A program made the translations under genes and the position numbers. From Pimelobacter simplex (lineage in GTDB: Bacteria; Actinomycetota; Actinomycetes; Propionibacteriales; Nocardioidaceae), in the NCBI RefSeq assembly GCF_024662235.1, contig NZ_CP096276.1:1426001-1490000 (forward strand): 64,000 bases of DNA, in the 5' to 3' direction. This document shows, piece by piece, positions 35,444 through 42,802 of the stretch (its first letter is position 1; each line of letters begins with the position of its first letter). Under the pieces are notes generated by a model. The model made no database searches, was not told the origin of the DNA, and saw only the letters and a list, made by a program, of their open reading frames with translations.

Positions 35444-36786
35444 CAGTTCTCCTGGAAGATCTCGGCGAGGAGGTCGAGGGCCTCGGCGAGCAGGTGGTCG
35501 GGCATCGACAGCGGCGGCAGGAAGCGCAGCACGTTGCCGTAGGTGCCGCAGGTCAGCACGACCATGCCCTGGGCGTTGGCGGCGGCGGCGACCTTCTTGG
35601 TCAGGTCGGCGTCGGGCTCGGTGGTGCCGGCCTTGACCAGCTCGACCGCGATCATCGCGCCGCGGCCGCGGACCTCGCCGATGCGCGGGTCGTTCTCCTG
35701 GAGCGCGGAGAGCCGCTCGGTCATCGTCTTGCCGATGGTGCGGGCGCGGTCGACCAGGCCCTCGGCCTCGATCGTCTCGATGACGGCGAGCGCGGCGGCG
35801 CAGGCGAGCGGGTTGCCGCCGTACGTGCCGCCGAGGCCGCCGGCGTGCGCGGCGTCCATCAGCTCGGCGCGGCCGGTGACCGCGGCGAGGGGGAGACCGC
35901 CGGCGATGCCCTTGGCGGTGACGATCAGGTCGGGGACGACGCCCTCGTGGTCGACCGCGAACAGCTCGCCGGTGCGGGCGAAGCCGGTCTGCACCTCGTC
36001 GGCGACGAAGACGACGCCGTTCTCGCGGCACCAGGCGACCAGCGCCGGCAGGAAGCCGTCGGCGGGGACGATGAAGCCGCCCTCGCCCTGGATGGGCTCG
36101 ATCACGATGGCGGCCAGGTTGTCGGCGCCGACCTGCTTCTCGATGACGTCGATCGCCTTGCGGGCCGCCTCGGCGCCGTCGAGGCCGCCGTCGCGGAAGG
36201 GGTAGGACAGCGGGGCGCGGTAGACCTCGGAGGCGAACGGGCCGAAGCCCTTCTTGTACGGCATGTTCTTCGCCGTCATCGCCATCGTGAGGTTGGTCCG
36301 GCCGTGGTAGGCGTGGTCGAAGACGACGACCGACTGCTTGCCGGTGGCCGTGCGGGCGATCTTGACCGCGTTCTCGACGGCCTCGGCGCCGGAGTTGAAG
36401 AGCGCGGAGCGCTTCTCGTGGGAGCCGGGGGTGAGCTCGTTGAGCTTCTCCGCCACGGCGACGTAGCCCTCGTAGGGGGTGACCATGAAGCAGGTGTGGG
36501 TGAACTCGGCGACCTGGCGGGTGACCGCCTCGACGACGCGCGGGGCGCTGTTGCCGACGGTGGTCACGGCGATGCCGGAGCCGAGGTCGATGAGCTGGTT
36601 GCCGTCGGCGTCCACGAGGATGCCGCCGCCGGCCGCCACGACCTGCACCGGCAGGCCGACCGCGACGCCGGAGGCAACGGCCTTGGCCTTGCGCTCGGCG
36701 AGCTCGAGCGAGCGCGGGCCGGGGATGGCCGTGACGAGGCGTCGCTCCTGGGTGATGCTGGGGCCGCCGGTGGGCTGCTGGCTCAT
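35443..36786 (-). CDS. gabT: 4-aminobutyrate-2-oxoglutarate aminotransferase
   Basis: A 447-residue class III PLP aminotransferase. Motifs in order: the PLP-phosphate region FNSGAEAVENAVKIAR near 109-124, the aromatic stacking motif AYHGRTNLTMAMTAK, the Asp of the cofactor ring in VFVADEVQTGFARTG and the Schiff-base lysine in VTAKGIAGGLPLAA. The QTGFARTG and GGTYGGNPLACAAALA segments are typical of GABA transaminases. It is the first gene of the operon with gdh and gabD, behind a GGAGGAC ribosome binding site. It faces the PucR-type regulator across a 160-base divergent region that holds repeated TTGTGC elements. Confidence 0.92.
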
Positions 36787-36887
36787 GGGGTGTCCTCCGT
36801 GGGATCCGTGGAAGCGGGGTACCCGGGATCGCCGGGTGCGTCTCTGATGACGGTAGGTCCGCGGCGCGCCGCCCGCCATGACCGTGC

Positions 36888-36924
36888 TGCACAATCTGGA
36901 CTTCGTCGTTGTGCAAGTTGTGCG
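36888..36924. promoter_or_regulatory. Candidate operator of the PucR-type regulator
   Basis: TGCACAA (36888-36894) and TTGTGCA (36909-36915) form a perfect 7-bp inverted repeat with centres 21 bases apart (two helical turns). A third copy, TTGTGCG, is at 36918-36924. They sit between divergently transcribed gabT and the regulator gene. The other intergenic bases show no second conspicuous element. Confidence 0.55.
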
Positions 36925-36949
36925 ACACTGGCGGCATGGTGCCGACGTG

Positions 36950-38428
36950 GTGACGGTGGCGGACCTGGTCGCGGTCCCCGGACTCGGTCTGCGCCCGGTG
37001 CACGAGGCCGGCGGTCCGGCCCTGCGCTGGGTCGCGACGAGCGAGCTGGCCGACCCGACGCCCTTCCTCGAGGGCGGCGAGCTGCTGCTCACCACGGGCC
37101 TGGGCACCCGCGGGTGGAGCGACGAGTGGGAGCCGTACGTCGAGCGCCTGGCCGGCGCCGGCGCCGCCGCGCTCGGCATGGGCGTGGGCCTGACCCACGA
37201 CCGGCTGCCCGACCGCCTCGTCGACGCCTGCCGGGCCCGCGGCCTGACCCTGCTGGAGGTCCCGGCGGCGACCACCTTCGTCGCCGTCTCCCGCGCCGCC
37301 GCGGAGCTGCTCCAGGACCAGGAGGCGACCGCGACCCGGCTCGCCCTCGACCTGCAGCGCCGGCTGACCCAGGCCGCGCTCGGTCTCGACCTGCGCCCCC
37401 TCCTGGAGCGCCTGGCCCAGCTGCTCGACGGCGCCGTGGCGCTCGTGCACCGCGACGGCGAGCCCGAGGAGGGTCCCTTCGGCGCCCACCCGGACCGGCT
37501 CGACCTGGCCCTGGTCCGTACCGAGGTGACCGGCATCCGCGGCCAGGGCCTGGGCGCGGTCTCCAGCACCGTGTCCACCACCGCCCACGGCCCGGTCGCC
37601 ACGGTGGTCCGCCCGATCGGCCTGGCCGGACGCCCCGAGCACTACCTCGCCGTCGCCGCCCCGAGCAGCCTCGGCGACCCGCTCCGGGCCGCGATCAGCA
37701 CGGCCGCCGTCCTGCTCAGCCTCGCCGTCGAGCGCCGCGCCGAGCGCCGGGCCGCCGAGCGCCGGCTCCGGGGCCGCGCACTCGAGCTCCTGGTCGCCGG
37801 CGACCGCCGCTCGGCCGACGTACTGCTGGCGGTGGCGGAGGGCGCGCCCCCGGTGCCCGAGCGCCTGCGCGTGCTGCGCGTGGCCGCCCCCGACGAGGTC
37901 CGCGACGACGTCCTCGAACGCCTCGAGGACGACGGCCTGCTCGCCGGCCGCGTCGCCGGCGAGCTCACCGCGGCCCTCCCGCCCGGTCAGGTCGCCGCCG
38001 TCGTCACCACCCTCACCCAGCACGCCGACGCCGGCCTGCGCGCTGGCATCGGCCGCCTCGTCCCCGCCGCCGACGCCGGCCGCAGCGCCGAGACCGCCGT
38101 CCACGCCCTCGACCGCACCACCACCGCCACCCCGGTCCGCCGCTGGGAGGACGTCGCCGACGCCGGCCCCCTCACCCTCATCCCACCCGCCCTCGGCCAC
38201 GAGTACGCCGCCTCGCTCCTCGCCCCCCTCGACGCCGACCTCCGCACGACCCTCGCCGCCTTCCTCCGCCACCACGGCTCCCGCGGCGCCGTCGCCGACG
38301 ACCTCGGCATCCACCGCAACACCGTCCGCAACCGCCTCGCCGAGGTCGAGCGCCTGCTCGGGGTCGACCTGGACGACCCGGCGGCGCGGGTGAGCACGTG
38401 GTTGGCGCTCGAATTGATCAACCCGTAG
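36950..38428 (+). CDS. PucR-family transcriptional regulator (GABA/purine-type)
   Basis: A 492-residue regulator. The N-terminal PucR domain (about 1-120) contains VADLVAVPGLGLRPV and the ELADPTPFLEGGELLLTTG signature. A middle GGDEF-like/CdaR region follows. The C-terminal HTH_30 domain contains VADDLGIHRNTVRNRLAEVERLLG near 443-466. PucR proteins respond to purine, proline or GABA catabolic signals, and position next to gabT suggests control of the GABA operon. The start is chosen at GTG 36950 (36947 is equal) because family members begin with this motif; an ATG at 36878 would place the operator repeats inside the gene. Confidence 0.88.
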   Translation: MTVADLVAVPGLGLRPVHEAGGPALRWVATSELADPTPFLEGGELLLTTGLGTRGWSDEWEPYVERLAGAGAAALGMGVGLTHDRLPDRLVDACRARGLTLLEVPAATTFVAVSRAAAELLQDQEATATRLALDLQRRLTQAALGLDLRPLLERLAQLLDGAVALVHRDGEPEEGPFGAHPDRLDLALVRTEVTGIRGQGLGAVSSTVSTTAHGPVATVVRPIGLAGRPEHYLAVAAPSSLGDPLRAAISTAAVLLSLAVERRAERRAAERRLRGRALELLVAGDRRSADVLLAVAEGAPPVPERLRVLRVAAPDEVRDDVLERLEDDGLLAGRVAGELTAALPPGQVAAVVTTLTQHADAGLRAGIGRLVPAADAGRSAETAVHALDRTTTATPVRRWEDVADAGPLTLIPPALGHEYAASLLAPLDADLRTTLAAFLRHHGSRGAVADDLGIHRNTVRNRLAEVERLLGVDLDDPAARVSTWLALELINP

Positions 38429-38465
38429 CCCCGATCTGCCCTAGGCTCGCCGCCGGAGGGACGGC

Positions 38466-39815
38466 ATGCACCGATGGGCGCGTGCGGTGCTCGGGGCCGC
38501 GCTGGTGGTGGCGTCGCTGGCGATGATGCCGGCGACGGCTTCCGGCGCGCCCTCCGGCGACCCGGTACGCATCATGCTGCTCGGCGACTCGGTGACCCAA
38601 GGCTCGTCGGGGGACTGGACGTGGCGCTACCGCCTCTGGCGGCGGCTCGTCACCGCCGGCGTCTCCGCCGACCTGGTCGGCCCGCGCGCCGACCTCTGGG
38701 ACGCACGCACGGACGGTCCCGGTGCGATCTCGTACGCCGACCCTGCCTTCGACCGCGACCACGCCGCCCAGTGGGGGATGTTCGCGGCCCTGCCGGACAC
38801 AGCGGTGACGTCGCTCGTCTCGACCCACCAGCCAGACGTGCTGGTCGTGATGCTCGGCATCAACGACCTGATCTGGACCACCGAGACTCCGGCGCAGGTC
38901 GCCGCCAGCGTCGGCCGACTCGTCGCCGCAGCCCGCTCGGTGCGACCGGACATCGACGTCGTGGTGAGCGAGGTGACCCAGCACTGGTTCCCGGAGGCGC
39001 CCGAGCTCAACGCGGAGCTCGCCGGCCTCGTGTCCTCCCTGACCACCGAGCTGTCGCACGTCGTCCTCGCCGCGACAGCCGCGGGCTACGACCTCGCCCG
39101 TGACACCTACGACACCTCGCACCCCAACGCGCGCGGCGAGGTCCGGATCGCGACCGCGGTCGCCGACGCACTCCACCGCCTCGGCATCGGCCCGGCGGCG
39201 CTCCTGCCGGACACGATGCCCGAGGTCGGGCCCCGGACGCCGGCGACACTGACGGTCGACACGACCGGCGCCCTGTCCTGGACGGCCGGACCGGGAGCCA
39301 CGGGTCAGCTGCTCTGGCGCCGCGACGTGACCGCGCGCGAGGCATGGAACCGGCTGCCCGACCTGCTCCCCGCGGACGGACGGCTCGTCCCGACCGGGCT
39401 CCTCCGGCACCACCGCTACGAGTTCCGGCTGCAGCCCGTGCGCGGCGACGACCTGCCTGAGGGCGAGGTCCGCTCGGGGGTCGCCATCCTGCAACCGGGA
39501 GGTCCGCCACCGGTCGTGGTTCCTCCGGTCCTGGTTCCTTCCGCACCGACCCGGCTGCGGGTGGCCGGCGCCGGTCGTCGTTGTGTGCGCCTGGCCTGGG
39601 CGCCGGTCGCCGGGGCGACGTCCTACGCCGTGCAGCGGCGGACGGGGGTCGGCTGGACGGCTCCGGTCCGGACCACCCTTCCCCGCTGGCGGGGCACCCG
39701 CCTGCCGCTCGCCCCGCGCTGGCGGTTCCGGGTGCGTGCGGAGCGCCACGGCGCCCCGGGCGCACCGACGGCGATCACCGTGGCCCGAGCTCGCTCCGCC
39801 GCACCTTGCCGGTGA
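38466..39815 (+). CDS. Secreted SGNH/GDSL hydrolase with C-terminal beta domain
   Basis: A 449-residue exported esterase or lipase-like enzyme. A signal peptide (about 1-27, ending in ATASGA) precedes the SGNH domain. Block I is IMLLGDSVTQGS with Ser42, block III is LVVMLGINDLIW, and block V is DTYDTSHPNARGEVRI with the Asp and His of the triad. Residues about 255-449 form two beta-rich fibronectin-like segments separated by a Pro-rich linker (GGPPPVVVPPVLVP), probably for carbohydrate or wall binding. A TAGGCT -10-like hexamer (38442-38447) and a GGAGGG site precede the ATG. Its 3' end overlaps the convergent ligase gene by 41 bases. Confidence 0.87.
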   Translation: MHRWARAVLGAALVVASLAMMPATASGAPSGDPVRIMLLGDSVTQGSSGDWTWRYRLWRRLVTAGVSADLVGPRADLWDARTDGPGAISYADPAFDRDHAAQWGMFAALPDTAVTSLVSTHQPDVLVVMLGINDLIWTTETPAQVAASVGRLVAAARSVRPDIDVVVSEVTQHWFPEAPELNAELAGLVSSLTTELSHVVLAATAAGYDLARDTYDTSHPNARGEVRIATAVADALHRLGIGPAALLPDTMPEVGPRTPATLTVDTTGALSWTAGPGATGQLLWRRDVTAREAWNRLPDLLPADGRLVPTGLLRHHRYEFRLQPVRGDDLPEGEVRSGVAILQPGGPPPVVVPPVLVPSAPTRLRVAGAGRRCVRLAWAPVAGATSYAVQRRTGVGWTAPVRTTLPRWRGTRLPLAPRWRFRVRAERHGAPGAPTAITVARARSAAPCR

Positions 39816-41010
39816 GCGTCCGCGGCAGCTCACCCACGAACACGTAGTCCTTGGGCCGCTTCGGCGGTGCCAGGTGCCCCCGCGCGTACGACGCCAGGTC
39901 GGCCTCGCTGACCGAGCCGACCACCGCCGCGCACACCCGCTGCCCCCACGCGGGGTCCGCGACGCCGTACACGGCGATGTCGGTGACACCCGGGCAGGTC
40001 CCCAGGACCTGCTCGACCTCGGTCGGGTAGACGTTGACGCCGCCGCTGATGATGAGGTCCTCGCGGCGCCCGTCGAGGTAGAGGTAGCCGTCGGCGTCGA
40101 TCCGCCCGAGGTCCCCGACCGAGAACGCCGGTCCCTCGGGCGTCTCGCGCCAGGCGGCCGCGGTCTTGTCCGGCGCGCCGAAGTAGCTGAACCGGGCGAA
40201 CGACGGCACCGTGCACCAGATCGTCCCGTCGGGATCGGTGCTCAGCGTCCGGCCGGGGCGGGCCCGGCCGACGGTGCCGGGGCGGGCGAGCCACTCCTCG
40301 CTGCGGCAGGCGGTGAACTGGCCCTCGGTCGAGCCGTAGAACTCCCACGTCGAGCCGTCCGGGAACGCCTCGACCAGCCGGTGCTTGAGGTCGGTCGGAC
40401 AGGGCGCACCCGCGTGCGCGACGAGCCGGAACGACGACAGGTCGGGCATCCCGTGCTCGTCCCAGTGCGCGAAGAGCCGCTGCAGGTGGGTCGGGACGCA
40501 GAACATCGTGGTCGGCCGCTCGGCCTCGATCGCCGCGGTGACCGCGGCCGGGTCGAACGGTCCGGGGATGACGATCCGGCCGCCCGCGAGGATCGTGCCC
40601 ATCGCGAACCGCAGCGGCGCGGAGTGGTACAGCGGGCTCAGCACGAGGTTGACGTCGTCGGGGGAGAAGCCCCACAGGTCGCGCTCCTCGGCGACCAGCG
40701 CCGCGGCGTCGGCAGGCGCCAGAAGACCTGAGAACACCCCCTTCGGTACGCCGGTCGTCCCGCTCGTGCAGTGCATCGGCCGCCCCCGGGGCAGCCCGGC
40801 GGGCGGCAGCGTCGCGACGAGCGCCCGCAGCTCGTCGTCGGTGCGCACGACCGCGGTCGGGTCGAGCCCAGCCAGGATCCGCTCCTGCTCGGTCGCGGTC
40901 AGCCGCGGGTCGAGGGGGATCGGGAAGACGCCGGCGGTGAGCATGCGCAGCACCGCGTCGACGTAGGCGTGCGAGCCGGGCAGCAGCAGGGCGACCCGGT
41001 CGTTCTCCAC
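39775..41010 (-). CDS. AMP-forming acyl-CoA synthetase/ligase, N-terminally short
   Basis: A 411-residue member of the adenylate-forming superfamily. Core motifs are all present: A3 CTSGTTGVPKG, A5 EFYGSTEGQ, A7/A8 SVGDLGRIDADGYLYLDGRREDLIISGG and the A10 lysine in LTGKVRR. Compared with ordinary family members of about 500 residues, the first 60-90 residues are missing; the protein begins directly at the first nucleotide-side strand (VALLLPGSHAYVDAVL). No upstream exon-like remnant is seen, because the upstream frame is antisense to coaE. It may be a compact natural form. A TACTGT hexamer six bases from the GTG supports this start. Confidence 0.82.
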   Translation of the reverse strand: MENDRVALLLPGSHAYVDAVLRMLTAGVFPIPLDPRLTATEQERILAGLDPTAVVRTDDELRALVATLPPAGLPRGRPMHCTSGTTGVPKGVFSGLLAPADAAALVAEERDLWGFSPDDVNLVLSPLYHSAPLRFAMGTILAGGRIVIPGPFDPAAVTAAIEAERPTTMFCVPTHLQRLFAHWDEHGMPDLSSFRLVAHAGAPCPTDLKHRLVEAFPDGSTWEFYGSTEGQFTACRSEEWLARPGTVGRARPGRTLSTDPDGTIWCTVPSFARFSYFGAPDKTAAAWRETPEGPAFSVGDLGRIDADGYLYLDGRREDLIISGGVNVYPTEVEQVLGTCPGVTDIAVYGVADPAWGQRVCAAVVGSVSEADLASYARGHLAPPKRPKDYVFVGELPRTLTGKVRRSELGPR

Positions 41011-41022
41011 GGGGCCACAGTA
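41011..41022 (-). promoter_or_regulatory. Putative leaderless -10 of the ligase gene, overlapping the coaE -10
   Basis: Minus-strand TACTGT (41022-41017), six bases, GTG at 41010. Bases 41021-41022 are shared with the -10 hexamer of coaE on the other strand. Confidence 0.5.
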
Positions 41023-41032
41023 GGGTCCGCAT
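41021..41032 (+). promoter_or_regulatory. Putative leaderless -10 of coaE
   Basis: TAGGGT at 41021-41026, six bases, GTG at 41033. An ATG at 41031 is out of frame. Confidence 0.5.
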
Positions 41033-41626
41033 GTGCGCGTCGGACTGACCGGGGGGATCGCCTCGGGGAAGAGCACTGTCTCGTCGATCCTCAGCGAGCT
41101 GGGGGCGGTCGTCATCGACGCCGACCTCATCGCCCGCGAGGTCGTGGCCCGGGGAACACCGGGCCTCGCGGCCGTGGTCGAGGCCTTCGGCCCCGAGATG
41201 CTGACCGCCGACGGCGACCTGGACCGGCCCCGCATGGGCGCGCTGGTCTTCGCCGACGAGGCGCGCCGCCGGGTGCTCGAGGGCATCGTGCACCCCCTCG
41301 TCTTCGAGCGCTACGCCGAGCTCGAGGCGGCCGCCCCCGCCGACGGCATCGTCGTCCACGACATCCCGCTGCTGGTCGAGTCGGGTCGTTCGGGGGAGTT
41401 CGACGCTGTCATCGTGGTCGACGCCCCCGAGGAGGTCCAGGTCGAGCGGATGGTCCGCGACCGGGGCTGGACCGAGGAGGACGCCCGGGCCCGGATGGCC
41501 GCTCAGGCGACCCGGGAGCAGCGGCGGGCGGTGGCGACGTACCTGATCGAGAACACGGGGACGCGCGAAGACCTCCGCCAGCGTGTGACGGAGGTCTTCG
41601 AGGCGCTGCTCGCGCAGCCGGCCTAG
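41033..41626 (+). CDS. coaE: Dephospho-CoA kinase
   Basis: A 197-residue kinase for the last step of coenzyme A synthesis. The P-loop [12 protein letters not shown] lies at 4-15, the dephospho-CoA side motif DADLIAREV at 29-37, and the lid region with [23 protein letters not shown] at about 142-164. It is the short form and lacks the C-terminal UPF0157 domain fused to this kinase in mycobacteria. The start is GTG 41033. It is transcribed away from the ligase gene with only 22 bases between start codons, and its stop lies four bases from the stop of the convergent sigma factor gene. Confidence 0.95.
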   Translation: MRVGLTGGIASGKSTVSSILSELGAVVIDADLIAREVVARGTPGLAAVVEAFGPEMLTADGDLDRPRMGALVFADEARRRVLEGIVHPLVFERYAELEAAAPADGIVVHDIPLLVESGRSGEFDAVIVVDAPEEVQVERMVRDRGWTEEDARARMAAQATREQRRAVATYLIENTGTREDLRQRVTEVFEALLAQPA

Positions 41627-41630
41627 GCGC

Positions 41631-42620
41631 TCAGGCGGCCGAGCCGGACGCCAGGTCCGGGTCGCCGAGGCGGCGCAGCTTCTGCAGCGCCTCGCGCTCG
41701 AGCTGGCGTACCCGCTCGGCGGAGATGCCGTGCTTGACGCCGATGTCGGCGAGCTTGTGCTGGCGGCCGTCGGTGAGGCCGTAGCGGGAGCGGATGATGT
41801 CGGCCGCGCGCGGGTCGAGCTGGTCGACGAGGCTGTTGAGCCGGTCGCGGGACTCGACGTCGAGGACGGTCAGGTCGGGGCCCGGCGCGGTCTCCTGGGC
41901 CATCAGGTCACCGAGGGAGGTGTCGCCGTCCTCGTCGACCGGGGTGTCGAGGCTCACGTGCTCGCGGCCCCAGGCCATCAGGTCGAGCACCCGCTCGACC
42001 TCCATGCCGAGCTCCTGGGCGATCTCGGCGGGCTCGGGGTCGCGGCCCAGCTGGCGCTCGAGGGTACGACGGGCGCCGCCGACCTGGTTGAGCTCCTCGA
42101 CCACGTGCACCGGCAGCCGTACGACGCGCGCCTGCTGCGCGATGCCGCGGGTGATCGCCTGGCGCACCCACCAGGTGGCGTAGGTGGAGAACTTGTAGCC
42201 CTTGGCGTAGTCGAACTTCTCGACCGCGCGGATCAGGCCCGTGTTGCCCTCCTGGATCAGGTCCAGCATCGGCATCTGGGCCCGGCCGTACTTGCGGGCG
42301 ATGGAGACCACGAGGCGCAGGTTGGCGTTGATGAACTCCGTGACGGCCTTGCGGCCCTCCTCGGCGATCCACTCCAGCTCGGCCTCGGAGGCCTGCTTGG
42401 GGGCGCCGCCCTTCTTGCGGCCGACGCGGCCCTGGGCGAGGAGGTGCTCGGCGAACAGGCCGGCCTCGATCGTCTTCGCCAGCTCGACCTCGCGAGCCGC
42501 GTCGAGCAGCGGGGTGCGGGCGATCTCGTCGAGGTAGAGACCGACGCTGTCGCGTCCCTCGATCTCGCGTCCGGTGTTCCGCTTGGTGCTCGTCGGCCGA
42601 GTCATCGTGGTGGTGGCCAT
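41631..42620 (-). CDS. Group 2 (primary-like) RNA polymerase sigma factor
   Basis: A 329-residue sigma-70 factor with regions 1.2 (DSVGLYLDEIARTPLL), 2 (LDLIQEGNTGLIRAVEKFDY followed by GYKFSTYATWWVRQAI), 3 and 4 (ADIGVKHGISAERVRQLEREALQKLR). The region 2.4 and 4.2 sequences are close to the principal sigma. The long acidic N-terminus and nonconserved region of SigA are absent, so it is a stress or stationary-phase type like HrdD or SigB rather than the housekeeping factor. A short insert rich in Gly/Lys (GRVGRKKGGAPKQ) lies before region 2. The start ATG at 42620 has an AAGGAGGG site. A strong hairpin lies about 50 bases upstream. Confidence 0.9.
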   Translation of the reverse strand: MATTTMTRPTSTKRNTGREIEGRDSVGLYLDEIARTPLLDAAREVELAKTIEAGLFAEHLLAQGRVGRKKGGAPKQASEAELEWIAEEGRKAVTEFINANLRLVVSIARKYGRAQMPMLDLIQEGNTGLIRAVEKFDYAKGYKFSTYATWWVRQAITRGIAQQARVVRLPVHVVEELNQVGGARRTLERQLGRDPEPAEIAQELGMEVERVLDLMAWGREHVSLDTPVDEDGDTSLGDLMAQETAPGPDLTVLDVESRDRLNSLVDQLDPRAADIIRSRYGLTDGRQHKLADIGVKHGISAERVRQLEREALQKLRRLGDPDLASGSAA

Positions 42621-42670
42621 CGCGTCCCTCCTTCGCCCGTGCGGGTGGAGCCCAGCCGCACATGTGGTTC

Positions 42671-42715
42671 CAACACTGGGGAGGTACCCGGGATTCCCGG
42701 GATCCTCCGGTGTTG
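42671..42715 (-). promoter_or_regulatory. Extended hairpin upstream of the sigma factor gene
   Basis: The outer stem CAACAC/GTGTTG (42671-42676 with 42710-42715), the middle stem GGAGG/CCTCC (42680-42684 with 42704-42708) and the inner stem CCCGGG/CCCGGG (42687-42692 with 42696-42701, loop ATT) stack with small internal loops. It lies between the end of the peptidase gene (42803) and the sigma factor start (42620). It could end peptidase transcription or form a leader structure for the sigma mRNA. No T-tract follows. Confidence 0.5.
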
Positions 42716-42802
42716 CTCTCACAGGCAATGACGTCCGGCGGTTCCTGGAAGTTGCGCCCTGAGCCGAATCTCAGGGAGTTCTCAAGTTCGGCCGCCCGAC
42801 GC

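Noticed and set aside
36878..36949. ATG at 36878 as start of the PucR regulator
   Set aside because: It adds 24 residues not seen in the family, has no ribosome binding site and would place the TTGTGC operator-like repeats inside the gene.
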